A stretch of 64,000 nt of DNA. Source: Candidatus Phosphoribacter baldrii. GTDB lineage: Bacteria; Actinomycetota; Actinomycetes; Actinomycetales; Dermatophilaceae. The stretch lies in the NCBI GenBank assembly GCA_016704565.1, contig JADIZV010000002.1:868001-932000 (forward strand), in the 5' to 3' direction. A program made the position numbers and the translations under genes. The notes under the pieces are model-generated. The model did not search any database. It had not been told where the DNA came from and worked only from the letters and a program-made list of their open reading frames with translations. Positions 1-8,470 of this stretch are shown piece by piece. Positions within the stretch are counted from its first letter, which is position 1. The number at the start of each line of letters is the position of its first letter.

Positions 1-83
1 GGGTAGCGGGCTGTTCGGGTGCTGGTGCGTGTTCAGTTCGGAGGTCGGCTTGCCGGATGAGGCGGTATGCCGACCCCGCGGCC
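1..83. other. Left edge, no gene seen
   Basis: Stretch downstream of the etfD stop codon. It holds one GTATGCC copy (65-71) and no supported reading frame or clear terminator. Confidence 0.5.
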
Positions 84-2279
84 TTACGAAGAAGCGGACA
101 ACGAGTCCACGAGGTCGGGTCGGACCGAGCGCAGGAGCACCTCGGACACGTCGGTCACCGCCACGGTTGTGGCAGCGGTGCCCTCCTGCTGGCGTTGGGC
201 AACGCCGTCGGAAAGCATGGTGATGCAGAACGGGCAGGCCGCGGCGACGATGTCGGGCTTGGTCGCCAACGCCTCGTCGGCGCGGTTCTGGTTGATCCGC
301 TCGCCGAGGTTTTCGTCCATCCACATCCGGGCACCACCGGCGCCGCAGCAGAAGGACTTCTCCCGGTTGCGCGGCATCTCCTGGACCTGAGTGCCGGGGA
401 TGGCGCCGAGCACTTCGCGCGGAGCGGCGAAGATCCGGTTGTGCCGGCCGAGGTAGCACGGGTCGTGATAGGTGACCGCTGCGTCGACCCGCTGGACCGG
501 GGTCAGCCGCTTGTCGGCAACGAGCCGGGCCAGCAAGGTCGTGTGGTGGACCACCTCGTAGTGGCCACCGACCTGCGGGTATTCGTTGGCGAGGGTGTTG
601 TAGCAGTGCGCGCAGGTGACGACGATCCGCTTGGCGCCGGCCTCGTTGAGGACCTCGACGTTCTGCATGGCGAGCATCTGGAAGAGGAACTCGTGGCCCA
701 TCCGGCGGGCCGGGTCACCGGTGCAGGACTCGGCCTCACCGAGGACCATGAACTCGACCCCGGCCTCGTGCAGGAGCGTCGCAACGGCGCGAGCCGTCCG
801 CTTGGCGGTGTCGTCGAGGGCGCCCGCGCAACCGACCCAGTAGAGGTATTCGACATCGTCAGGGATCTTGTCGCCCTCATAGACGCGCAGCTCGAAGTCG
901 AGCGACTCGGCCCACTCCAGACGCTTGCTGCGGCCCAGGCCCCACGGGTCGCCGGCGTGCTCGACGTTGTTGAGCATGATGCCGGCCTCTTCGGGGAAGG
1001 CCCCTTCCATGAGCACCTGATAGCGGCGCATGTCAACAATGTGGTCGACGTGCTCGATGTCGACCGGGCACTGCTCCACGCACGCCCCACAGGTCGTGCA
1101 GGACCACAGCATGTCGAAGGGGATGACGCCTTCGCCGGTGATCCCGTGCTCGCCCACGTGAGCGCTCTCGTCACCCTGCGGGCCGACCAGCGGTTTGGCG
1201 GCTTCGGCCGCAGCAGCCTCCGGTATGCCGCCCTCCGGCACCTCGCCCGCCTCGTTCTTGGCGGCGAGCAGGTAGGGCGCCTTGGCCAGGGAGTGGTCAC
1301 GCAGCCCCATGATGAGCACCTTGGGGGACAGCGGCTTGTCGGTGTTCCAGGCCGGGCACTGGCTCTGGCAACGACCGCACTCGGTGCACGTCGCGAAGTC
1401 CAGCAAGCCCTTCCAGGTGAAGTCCTCGACCTTGCCGACGCCCATGACGTCGTCGTCGCCCGGGTCCTCGAAGTCGATCTTCTTGCCCTGCCAGAACACG
1501 GGCTCCAACGCGCCGAGTGCCCGGGGACGCCGTGCAAAGGCCACGTTGGGGATCGAAGCGAAGATGTGCATGTGCTTGCTGTAGGTGACGAACACCGTGA
1601 AGCCGAGCAAAACGCCCAGGGACAGCAACAGGAAGAACGTCTCCCAGAACTCGACGTTGGTCTTGGGCAGGATGGCCGCAAACCACTGCGAGGCGAACGC
1701 CCCGTGCAGGAAGCCCATCTTGTCGGCGTTGGCCGGGTCGTGCAGCTCCTGAGCGTTGATCGAGGCGCCACGGTAGGCCAGCAGGGTCCACACAACGTTG
1801 AAGATCATGAAGAGCACGAACCAGGCCGGCCCGATGTGGGAGCCGAAGAACCGGCTGCGACGCCCGAGGTTCTTCGGCGCCTGCTGGATGCGCAAGATGG
1901 TGAAGACCACCAGAGCGAGCACGCACAGCAGGGCGAACAGGTCCTCGATGAAGCCGAACCAGGCGAAGTTGCCGACGATCGGGATCTGGAAGTCGGCCTT
2001 CACCAGGCCGATGAACGCTTCGACGATCGTGAACAGCAGGATCATGAAGCCCCAGAACACGAGGAAATGCGCCACTCCGGGCACCGTCCAGCGCAACAAC
2101 TTGCGCTGGAAGGCCACCTCGGCGACTTCCGCCCGGACGGCTGAGCCGGCGTCGACGCGCCGCTCAGCCTCCAGGGGTTGGAACTTCTGGCCGACTCGAT
2201 AGAGGAAGAACGCCCGGCGCCCGGCAATCCCGAGGCAGACGACGGTCATCAACAGACCGAGGACGAAACGGACCCACAT
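84..2279 (-). CDS. etfD: Membrane iron-sulfur oxidoreductase, EtfD / ETF:menaquinone oxidoreductase type
   Basis: 731 aa. Expected to accept electrons from reduced EtfBA and pass them to menaquinone in the cytoplasmic membrane, closing the acyl-CoA dehydrogenase electron path. The N-terminal third has about five hydrophobic segments (near residues 1-25, 60-93, 100-132, 149-172, 211-236). Two ferredoxin-type clusters follow: CTECGRCQSQCP at about 298 and CTTCGACVEQCP at about 394. After these come two CCG-type domains as in heterodisulfide reductase/GlpC proteins (HDPCYLGRHN; FCCGAGGARMW). ATG start with AAGGAG about 9 nt upstream. Third gene of etfB-etfA-etfD, about 50 nt after etfA. The family matches the mycobacterial EtfD type, where etfD is unlinked to etfBA; linkage here supports the role. 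The exact quinone partner is inferred. Confidence 0.85.
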   Translation of the reverse strand: MWVRFVLGLLMTVVCLGIAGRRAFFLYRVGQKFQPLEAERRVDAGSAVRAEVAEVAFQRKLLRWTVPGVAHFLVFWGFMILLFTIVEAFIGLVKADFQIPIVGNFAWFGFIEDLFALLCVLALVVFTILRIQQAPKNLGRRSRFFGSHIGPAWFVLFMIFNVVWTLLAYRGASINAQELHDPANADKMGFLHGAFASQWFAAILPKTNVEFWETFFLLLSLGVLLGFTVFVTYSKHMHIFASIPNVAFARRPRALGALEPVFWQGKKIDFEDPGDDDVMGVGKVEDFTWKGLLDFATCTECGRCQSQCPAWNTDKPLSPKVLIMGLRDHSLAKAPYLLAAKNEAGEVPEGGIPEAAAAEAAKPLVGPQGDESAHVGEHGITGEGVIPFDMLWSCTTCGACVEQCPVDIEHVDHIVDMRRYQVLMEGAFPEEAGIMLNNVEHAGDPWGLGRSKRLEWAESLDFELRVYEGDKIPDDVEYLYWVGCAGALDDTAKRTARAVATLLHEAGVEFMVLGEAESCTGDPARRMGHEFLFQMLAMQNVEVLNEAGAKRIVVTCAHCYNTLANEYPQVGGHYEVVHHTTLLARLVADKRLTPVQRVDAAVTYHDPCYLGRHNRIFAAPREVLGAIPGTQVQEMPRNREKSFCCGAGGARMWMDENLGERINQNRADEALATKPDIVAAACPFCITMLSDGVAQRQQEGTAATTVAVTDVSEVLLRSVRPDLVDSLSASS

Positions 2280-2330
2280 CGCGAATCGAGCTCCTTAGTG
2301 CCGTCTGGACGGGAGAGGTGCGGCGCCTGG

Positions 2331-3293
2331 TCAGCCCTTGCGCTTCCCGACCTCGTCGATGAGGGCCGGCAAGACCTGGTGCAGGTCACCCACGACGCCG
2401 AAGTCGGCCAGCTGGAACAGCGGAGCCTTGGCGTCCTTGTTGACCACCACGATGGTCTTGCTGCTCTGCATACCGGCCCGGTGCTGGATGGCGCCGGAGA
2501 TGCCCGCAGCGAGGTAGAGCGACGGGGCCACCGTCTTGCCGGTCTGGCCGACCTGCAGCTCGTGCGGTGCCCAGTGCTGGTCGGTCACGGTGCGAGAGGC
2601 ACCGACGGCTGCGCCGAGAGCGTCGGCCGTCTGCTCGATGACCGCGAAGCCCTCCTGTGAACCCACGCCACGACCGCCGGCGACGACCACCGCCGCGTCG
2701 GTGAGCTCGGGACGGCCGGTCGACACCTTGGGGTCGCGCGAGGTGATCTTGGCGCCCTTGGCACCTTCGCTCACCGCGACGTCGACGTTCTCCACCGAAG
2801 GGGAGGCCGGAGCCGCTTCTGCGGAGGTGGCGTTGGGGCGCATGGTGATGACGGCCGGGCCGCGGACGACCTGGCTGCGGGCCTGCCAACGGCCGGCAAA
2901 CACGGTCTGGGTGGCGACGACGGTGCCGCCGTCAACCGAGACGGCCGTGGCGTCGGGCACGATGCCCGAGTTGAGCCGGACGGCGACGCGCGCGGCGACG
3001 TCCTTGCCCTCGGGACCGCTGGTCACCAGGATCGCGACCGGGTTGGCAGCGCTAGCGATCTGGACGACCGCCTCGGCCTTGGGCAGGGACAGGTAGTCGC
3101 TCACCTCAGGTGCGCCGACGGCATACACCTTGGTGGCTCCGTATTCGCCGAGCTGCGCGACGACGGCGTCACTGGCCTCGCCGAAGACGACGGCAGCGGG
3201 CTCGCCGAGCGCACGCGCGGCGGTGAGCAGTTCGAGGGTGGGCTTGCGGACGCCGGCCGCGGTGGTCTCGGCGAGAACGAGGACTTCCGACAC
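2331..3293 (-). CDS. etfA: Electron transfer flavoprotein, alpha subunit
   Basis: 320 aa, usual length. EtfA binds FAD and, with EtfB, carries electrons from acyl-CoA and related dehydrogenases. The C-terminal FAD domain shows the family signature around residues 255-300 (LYLAAGISGAIQHRAGM, then SKTIVVVNKD and FQLADFGVVGD). GTG start with CAGGAG about 9 nt upstream. It lies 77 nt after etfB; that gap holds a GTATGCC copy and the 14-bp GC palindrome CCGCGGCGCCGCGG (3317-3330), which could form an intra-operon hairpin. Probably co-transcribed with etfB and etfD. Confidence 0.95.
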   Translation of the reverse strand: MSEVLVLAETTAAGVRKPTLELLTAARALGEPAAVVFGEASDAVVAQLGEYGATKVYAVGAPEVSDYLSLPKAEAVVQIASAANPVAILVTSGPEGKDVAARVAVRLNSGIVPDATAVSVDGGTVVATQTVFAGRWQARSQVVRGPAVITMRPNATSAEAAPASPSVENVDVAVSEGAKGAKITSRDPKVSTGRPELTDAAVVVAGGRGVGSQEGFAVIEQTADALGAAVGASRTVTDQHWAPHELQVGQTGKTVAPSLYLAAGISGAIQHRAGMQSSKTIVVVNKDAKAPLFQLADFGVVGDLHQVLPALIDEVGKRKG

Positions 3294-3370
3294 GATGAGT
3301 CTCCTGGGTTGGTATGCCGCGGCGCCGCGGCGGTCTGTCGGGTGGGATCGGCGACGGGGTCGCCGGAAGG

Positions 3371-4150
3371 TCAGATGAAGCCGCGGTCGGCGAGGAAGCC
3401 GGCGAGCTGGGCTGCGCCCTCACCGTCGTCGGTGACGATGGTGCCGGCGGTGCGCGCCGGGGTGGGGGACACGTCGACGGTGCGCACGCTGGCGGCACCG
3501 AGACCGACGGCAGAAGCGTCGACTCCGAGGTCGGCGAGCGACCACGTGGTGATCGGCTTCTTCTTGGCGCCCATGATCGCCTTGAAGGCCGGGTAGCGAG
3601 CTTCGCCGGTCTGGTCGGTGACCGAGACGATGGCGGGCAGGGCCGCGGTGACCTTCTCGCTGGCGACATCGCTGTCACGGCGGATGGTCACGGCGCCGCC
3701 GTCGACCGAGAGCTCACCGGCGAAGGTGGCCTGGTTGATGCCGAGACGGTCGGCGACCATTGACGGGACGACCGAGAGCTCGGCGTCCGTGGAGGCCATC
3801 CCGGCGAGGACCAGGTCGTAGCCTTCCTTCTCCAGGGCCTTGGCCAGCACGAGCGAGGTGCTCAGCGCGCACGAGCCGTGGATCGCGTCATCGAGGACGT
3901 GGACGGCCTTGTCGCCACCGATGGCCAGGGCCTTGCGCAGGCCTTCAGCGGCCTTGGCTGGCCCGACGGTGAGGAAGACGACCTCGGAGGCCACTCCCTT
4001 CTCGGCGAGTTGCGCAGCCTGCTCGACGGCATACTCATCGAGCTCAGAGAGGCGTCCCTCGACGCCGGCGCGGTCGACGGTGAGGTCAGGAGCGAACTTC
4101 CACGTGGCCGTGGGCTCCGGCACGTACTTGACGAGGACGACGATCTTCAT
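3371..4150 (-). CDS. etfB: Electron transfer flavoprotein, beta subunit
   Basis: 259 aa. Partner of EtfA; the beta subunit normally holds AMP and contacts the donor dehydrogenases. The N-terminus (MKIVVLVKYVPEPTA) and the segment DLVLAGMASTDAELSVVPSMV are typical of EtfB/FixA. First gene of the etf operon. Its 135-nt upstream region carries the DosR-box-like site at 4222-4238, about 70 nt before the ATG, which suggests redox or oxygen-linked control. Confidence 0.95.
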   Translation of the reverse strand: MKIVVLVKYVPEPTATWKFAPDLTVDRAGVEGRLSELDEYAVEQAAQLAEKGVASEVVFLTVGPAKAAEGLRKALAIGGDKAVHVLDDAIHGSCALSTSLVLAKALEKEGYDLVLAGMASTDAELSVVPSMVADRLGINQATFAGELSVDGGAVTIRRDSDVASEKVTAALPAIVSVTDQTGEARYPAFKAIMGAKKKPITTWSLADLGVDASAVGLGAASVRTVDVSPTPARTAGTIVTDDGEGAAQLAGFLADRGFI

Positions 4151-4221
4151 GCGTAGTGACCTGCCTTAGGGTGCGGTGCGACGTTCCGGGTCGAGCCTGC
4201 CAGAGATGCTCTGATCGGCAA

Positions 4222-4238
4222 GGGGGTCATAGGTCCCC
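4222..4238 (-). promoter_or_regulatory. DosR-box-like operator upstream of etfB
   Basis: On the etfB sense strand the site reads GGGGACCTATGACCCCC. It is close to the mycobacterial DosR/DevR-type pattern GGGAC..(A/T-rich)..G.CCC. The same GGGACCTATG core in the same orientation lies upstream of iorA (14821-14840), at a similar distance from its start codon. Regulator assignment is inference. Confidence 0.45.
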
Positions 4239-4285
4239 TACCGGTGGGTAACCCGAAATCGGCGCCGAATGGACGGGAAACGGAC

Positions 4286-5224
4286 CTACTCATGTGCCCT
4301 CCCAGGGACGCGGTAGCGCTCCTGCAGGACCTCTTCGTCGGCGAGGACAAGGGCGTCCGCGATCGGTTCGGTGTCGACCGGAGCTGGACCGAGGGCGCCG
4401 CGGGGGATGGTTGCGCGACCTCGGTTGCGAGTGCGCCGCTCGAGGTAGGACGCCAATGAGGTGAGGGCGTAGTTGATGACGACGAAGATTGCGGCGATGA
4501 CCACGAGGGCAGGGACCGGGTTGGACTTGTAGGACCCGATCTGCTGGAACTTGTTGAGCAGCTCCTGGTAGAGGATGAGGTAGCCCAACGCCGTGTCCTT
4601 GAGGATGACGACGAGCTGTCCGACGAGGGCCGGCAACATCGCGGTCACCGCTTGCGGGAGCAGGACGGATCGCAGGGTCTGCCCGCGGGTGAGCCCGATC
4701 GACAGTCCCGCCTCGGTCTGCCCTCTGGGGAGACTTCCAACGCCGGAACGCAGCAGCTCGGCGACGACCGACCCGTTGTAGAGCGTAAGTCCGGTGACCA
4801 CGGCCGCGAGCGAGTTGAGGTCACTGCGGAAGACGTTGTTGAAAGCGAAGACGTAGAAGGCGAAGAACATCATCACCAGCACGGGGACAGAGCGGAAGAA
4901 CTCCACGATGACCGTGCTCACCCAGCGCACTGCGGTGACATGCGAGAGCCGGCCCATCCCGAAGGCCAGGCCGAACGCGCCGGCCAGCACGATGGAGGCA
5001 GCGGCCGCGGCGAGGGTGTTGAGCAGCCCGGGAATCAAATAGTTGACCCAGAGATCCGCGGTGAGGAACGGGGTCCACTTGGCGGCGTCGAGGTTGCCCT
5101 TCTCCTTGAACTGGGCCAGAGCCCACCACAGCGCTCCCACGGTGACGACCGCGCTGGCCGCGGCGATGACCTTATGGCGGGCGCGCGCCTTCGGACCGGG
5201 GTGGTCGAACAGCACCGAGCTCAT
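4286..5224 (-). CDS. gluD: Glutamate ABC transporter permease GluD
   Basis: 312 aa. One of two inner-membrane permease subunits of a GluABCD-type polar amino acid importer. A cytoplasmic N-terminal stretch precedes a first membrane helix (about 18-38). The HisMQ-family permease domain spans about 70-275, with the coupling-loop signature around GQTEAGLSIGLTRGQTLRSV (about 175-195). The ATG overlaps the gluC stop by 4 nt (ATGA at 5221-5224), so the two are translationally coupled. The C-terminal tail of about 35 residues is charged and cytoplasmic. Last gene of the glu operon. Substrate glutamate is inferred from order and similarity to corynebacterial gluABCD; aspartate or glutamine is possible. 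Confidence 0.85.
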   Translation of the reverse strand: MSSVLFDHPGPKARARHKVIAAASAVVTVGALWWALAQFKEKGNLDAAKWTPFLTADLWVNYLIPGLLNTLAAAAASIVLAGAFGLAFGMGRLSHVTAVRWVSTVIVEFFRSVPVLVMMFFAFYVFAFNNVFRSDLNSLAAVVTGLTLYNGSVVAELLRSGVGSLPRGQTEAGLSIGLTRGQTLRSVLLPQAVTAMLPALVGQLVVILKDTALGYLILYQELLNKFQQIGSYKSNPVPALVVIAAIFVVINYALTSLASYLERRTRNRGRATIPRGALGPAPVDTEPIADALVLADEEVLQERYRVPGRAHE

Positions 5225-5886
5225 CGCTTCACCGCCAGTTTGGACGACAGGTGCGTGGTGACCAGGCCGATCGGCAGAGTGAGAATGACGAACCCGAGCG
5301 CGACGATGAGGAAGATGACGACGATGACGTCCGGCCGGAACTCCATCATCTCCTTCATCAACCCGCTGATCTCGGCGACCCCGATCGCCGTCGCGACGGT
5401 CGTGTTCTTGGTCAGCGCGATCAGGGTGTTGCCCAGCGGGGTGATCGCGCCGCGGAAGGCCTGGGGCAGCAGCACCTCGGTGAGGCTCTGGCCGAACGTC
5501 AGCCCGATGGACCTGGCCGCCTCGGCCTGCCCAGCCGGGACAGTGTTGACGCCGCTGCGCAGCGCCTCGCAGACGAAAGCAGCGTGGTAGAAGGACAACC
5601 CGATGATCGCCCAGATGATGTTGTTGCGGGCGATGTTGTCGGTGAACGACATCCCGAGGTTGACGATGAACCCGATGTTGCAGAAGACGATGATGAGCGT
5701 GAGGGGCGTGTTCCGCACGACGTTGACGTAGAACGCCCCCACCCGGTTGAGGAACCGGACCGGCGAGACCCGCATGATCGCGACTACTGTGCCGATCACC
5801 AGTGAACCCACCGCCGAGGAGACGGTGAGCAAGATCGTGAGGCCGAACGCACCGAGGATGTTGTAGGTCGCGAACAGCTCGCCCAT
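5221..5886 (-). CDS. gluC: Glutamate ABC transporter permease GluC
   Basis: 221 aa, standard HisMQ permease length, with five or so membrane helices beginning at residue 8. The EAA-loop region reads GQAEAARSIGLTFGQSLTEV (about 120-140). Works with GluD as the heterodimeric channel, with GluA as ATPase and GluB as binding protein. About 105 nt separate it from gluB; that gap contains a perfect 17-bp hairpin (5938-5976), which probably lowers permease expression relative to the binding protein. Confidence 0.87.
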   Translation of the reverse strand: MGELFATYNILGAFGLTILLTVSSAVGSLVIGTVVAIMRVSPVRFLNRVGAFYVNVVRNTPLTLIIVFCNIGFIVNLGMSFTDNIARNNIIWAIIGLSFYHAAFVCEALRSGVNTVPAGQAEAARSIGLTFGQSLTEVLLPQAFRGAITPLGNTLIALTKNTTVATAIGVAEISGLMKEMMEFRPDVIVVIFLIVALGFVILTLPIGLVTTHLSSKLAVKR

Positions 5887-5937
5887 GGGGTCCTTCCACT
5901 ACCGGGGTCCAGCAGGGGGTCAGCCGACTCAGCGGGT

Positions 5938-5976
5938 CGGTATGCCGCCCGCGCGAGGTGCGCGGGCGGCATACCG
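5938..5976 (-). terminator. 17-bp perfect hairpin between gluB and gluC
   Basis: The arms 5938-5954 (CGGTATGCCGCCCGCGC) and 5960-5976 are exact reverse complements with a 5-nt loop. Each arm begins or ends with the GTATGCC motif. There is no U-run, so it is more likely an attenuator or mRNA 3'-end stabiliser for gluB than a full terminator, given that gluC and gluD follow. Confidence 0.75.
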
Positions 5977-5991
5977 GCGTCTGTGGTCGGG

Positions 5992-6804
5992 TCAGGAACA
6001 GGGGGCGGGCGTCGGCGGGTTGCCAGCGCCCGGCTTGTAACCGGCGGGGCCGAGGTTCTTCTCCACGGCCTTGAGCCACTCGCCGCTGGAGAAGTACTTG
6101 TTGAGGGCGTCGGTGACCTTCTGGCAGAACGCGGTGTCGCCCTTCTTCAGACCGACGCCGTAGTTCTCCTTGGAGAAGGTCTTGCCGACGACCTTGAGCT
6201 GGCCTTTGTTGGCCTCCTGCGCGGCATACCCGGCGAGGATGGTGTCGTCGGTGGTGAGCGCGTCGACGTTCTTGGCCTTGAGGGCGTCCACACACAGGGT
6301 GTAGGTGCCGTACTCCTGGAGGTTGACGCCGGGGACGAGCTTCTGCACGTTGGCCGCCGAGGTGGAGCCCTTGACCGAGCAGAGCTTCTTGCCCGCGAGG
6401 GACTCGACGCCGGTGATCGACATGTCGTCGGCGCGCACGAGCAGGTCCTGGCCGGCGATGAAGTAGGGGCCGGCGAAGGAGACCTTCTCCTTGCGTGCGT
6501 CGGTGATGGAGTAGGTGCCGACGATGAACTTCACCTGGTCGGTCTGGATGAGGGTCTCGCGCTGGGCGGAGACGGCCTCGACGAACTCAGGGGTGCCCAG
6601 GCTGAGCTCCTTGGCGAGATATTTCGCCAGGTCGACGTCCATGCCGGTGTAGTCGGCGCCGCTCTTGAGCCCCAGGCCCGGTTGGTCGAACTTGATGCCG
6701 ATCTTGACGGTGCTCCCGGCGGCGGAGCCGCCCCCTCCGCAGCCGCTGAGGCCAAGGGCAGTTCCGACCGCAATGGCGGCGACGATGGTGCGTCCGAACT
6801 TCAT
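5992..6804 (-). CDS. gluB: Glutamate-binding lipoprotein GluB
   Basis: 270 aa extracytoplasmic solute-binding protein (SBP_bac_3 family). The signal peptide ends in the lipobox LSGC, so Cys22 is the predicted lipidated residue. The mature protein has the two-lobe fold of this family: lobe 1 with FDQPGLGLKSGADYTGMDVD, and the late CQKVTDALNKYFSSGEW segment. Delivers substrate to GluCD. Lies about 130 nt after gluA and upstream of the 17-bp hairpin. Confidence 0.88.
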   Translation of the reverse strand: MKFGRTIVAAIAVGTALGLSGCGGGGSAAGSTVKIGIKFDQPGLGLKSGADYTGMDVDLAKYLAKELSLGTPEFVEAVSAQRETLIQTDQVKFIVGTYSITDARKEKVSFAGPYFIAGQDLLVRADDMSITGVESLAGKKLCSVKGSTSAANVQKLVPGVNLQEYGTYTLCVDALKAKNVDALTTDDTILAGYAAQEANKGQLKVVGKTFSKENYGVGLKKGDTAFCQKVTDALNKYFSSGEWLKAVEKNLGPAGYKPGAGNPPTPAPCS

Positions 6805-6934
6805 TCTTCCTCCTGGAGTGGTGCTAGGGGTCGTTCCGATCCTGCGGTCGTGCGGTGGGGAGTCGTGGTGCGGTTGGCGGCAGGTAGCCGTCAGCCGCGC
6901 TCGGAGGGTCCGTGGGTGGCCATCGAGGTGGCCG

Positions 6935-7756
6935 TCAGTGGGTGAGAATTTTGCCGAGGAAGTCCTTGGCCCGGTTGGACCGAGGAGCGGTGAAGAAGGT
7001 TGCGGGCGTGGCGACCTCGACGATCTCGCCGTCGGCCATGAAAACGACGCGATCTGCGGCCCGGCGGGCGAAGCCCATCTCGTGGGTGACGACGATCATC
7101 GTCATGCCCGACTTGGCCAGGCTGGTCATCACTTCGAGGACCTCGTTGACCATCTCGGGGTCCAGAGCCGAGGTCGGCTCGTCGAACAGCATCACCTTCG
7201 GCTCCATGGCCAGGCTTCGAGCGATCGCCACCCGCTGTTGCTGCCCACCGGACAACTGCGCAGGGTACTTGTCGGCCTGAGCCGTGACACCCACCCGTTC
7301 GAGCAGCTCTCGGGCTTTGGCTTCGGCCTCGGCCTTGCTCTTCTTGCGGACCTTGATCGGGCCGAGGGTGACGTTTTCGAGGATCGTCTTGTGCGCGAAC
7401 AGGTTGAACGACTGGAACACCATGCCGACGTCCGAGCGCAGCTGGGCCAGCGCCTTACCCTCGTCAGGCAGAGTCTTGCCGTCGATGGTGATCGAGCCGG
7501 TCTCGAAAGGCTCGAGCCGGTTGATGGTGCGGCACAGGGTTGATTTGCCCGAGCCGGACGGGCCCAAGACGACGACTACCTCGCCGCGGCCGACGGTCAG
7601 ATCGATGTCCCGTAGGACGTGCAGCTCACCGAAGTGCTTGTTGACTCCCGTGATGACGACCATCGGCTCCTTCGTGGGAGCCGCGGCCAGCGGCGGCTCA
7701 TCACCCTCGGTGGCCTGGGCCGCGGCAGTGGGCAGGTCCTTCGGCGCCTCGGTCAT
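6935..7756 (-). CDS. gluA: Glutamate ABC transporter ATPase GluA
   Basis: 273 aa from the ATG. Cytoplasmic ATP-hydrolysing subunit. Walker A GPSGSGKST, Q-loop region MVFQSFNLF, signature LSGGQQQR, Walker B VMLFDEPTSALD and the switch His in VVTHEMG are all present. The first 30 or so residues are an acidic/Ala-rich extension ahead of the usual start (MVVITGVNKHF at 7663). Neither upstream start has a strong ribosome site; an in-frame TTG at 7765 has GGTGA about 10 nt before it and could be used instead. First gene of gluABCD. Confidence 0.88.
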   Translation of the reverse strand: MTEAPKDLPTAAAQATEGDEPPLAAAPTKEPMVVITGVNKHFGELHVLRDIDLTVGRGEVVVVLGPSGSGKSTLCRTINRLEPFETGSITIDGKTLPDEGKALAQLRSDVGMVFQSFNLFAHKTILENVTLGPIKVRKKSKAEAEAKARELLERVGVTAQADKYPAQLSGGQQQRVAIARSLAMEPKVMLFDEPTSALDPEMVNEVLEVMTSLAKSGMTMIVVTHEMGFARRAADRVVFMADGEIVEVATPATFFTAPRSNRAKDFLGKILTH

Positions 7757-7846
7757 GGCGGTCAACGTATCGGTTCACCGCGCATTTGGGCAGGGTGAGC
7801 GCCCGCTTTCCGAGATAGTTAAACCCGCAACTACTCAGTCGAGCCG

Positions 7847-8278
7847 TCAGTTGGGAATCCGGAAGACCTCGCCCGGGTGAATGAGGTCGGGGTTCTTGAT
7901 GTGGTTGAGCGCGGCGATGTCCCGCCAGTTGACGCCGAACTTCTTGCCGATCGCGGAGAGGGTGTCCCCCTTGACGACGGTGTAGGTGCGCTCGACGGGT
8001 GCGGCAGCAGCAGCGGCAGCGGCAGCCGCTGCAGCGTCCGCCTCTGCCTTCGCGGCGGCGGCGGCCGCCGCCTCGGCGGCAGCCTTGGCCTCTGCCTCGG
8101 CCTGCGCGGCAGCGGCGACCTGCTCGGCGCTCATGACGTTGCCCTTCGCGTCGTAAGTCACCGAGGAGAGGACCTCCGGTGACGCAGCAACGGCGTTGCC
8201 CTGGGCGTCATAGGTGACCGAAGAGACGCGCTCAATGGTCTCGCCGGATTCGACGGTGCCCTCTTCCATGTGTGCCAC
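7847..8278 (-). CDS. LysM-domain protein with Ala-rich linker
   Basis: 143 aa. N-terminal 50 residues contain two near-copies of SSVTYDA(Q/K)GN (about 19-28 and 38-47). An Ala/Glu/Lys-rich helical linker runs about 55-95. A single LysM domain follows (about 97-142; YTVVKGDTLSAIGKKFGVNW). LysM binds peptidoglycan or chitin-like glycans, yet no signal peptide is visible, so the protein may be cytoplasmic or exported by another route. The GTG start is chosen because AAGGAG lies about 7 nt upstream; an ATG three codons later is too far from it. Exact role unknown. Confidence 0.75.
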   Translation of the reverse strand: MAHMEEGTVESGETIERVSSVTYDAQGNAVAASPEVLSSVTYDAKGNVMSAEQVAAAAQAEAEAKAAAEAAAAAAAKAEADAAAAAAAAAAAAPVERTYTVVKGDTLSAIGKKFGVNWRDIAALNHIKNPDLIHPGEVFRIPN

Positions 8279-8470
8279 GGGTGGCTCCTTCTGTCCTGTG
8301 CCTGGCCGACCCGACGTGGTCCGGCGCCACGAGTCTCCCGTGGTGGGGCGAGCCTAGTCCTCGTCAGGACTTCGCCGGGGGCTTGCGAAGGACCGGTCCG
8401 GTCTGCCGACCCGTCGGGTATGCCGCGTCGAGACGCCCTCTGTCGGCCGGGTAGGCCACACTGTCCGACC

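Noticed and set aside
57..2144. Long plus-strand frame of 695 codons opposite etfD
   Set aside because: High-GC antisense shadow: composition follows the etfD codon pattern, no domain recognised, while etfD has clear iron-sulfur motifs.
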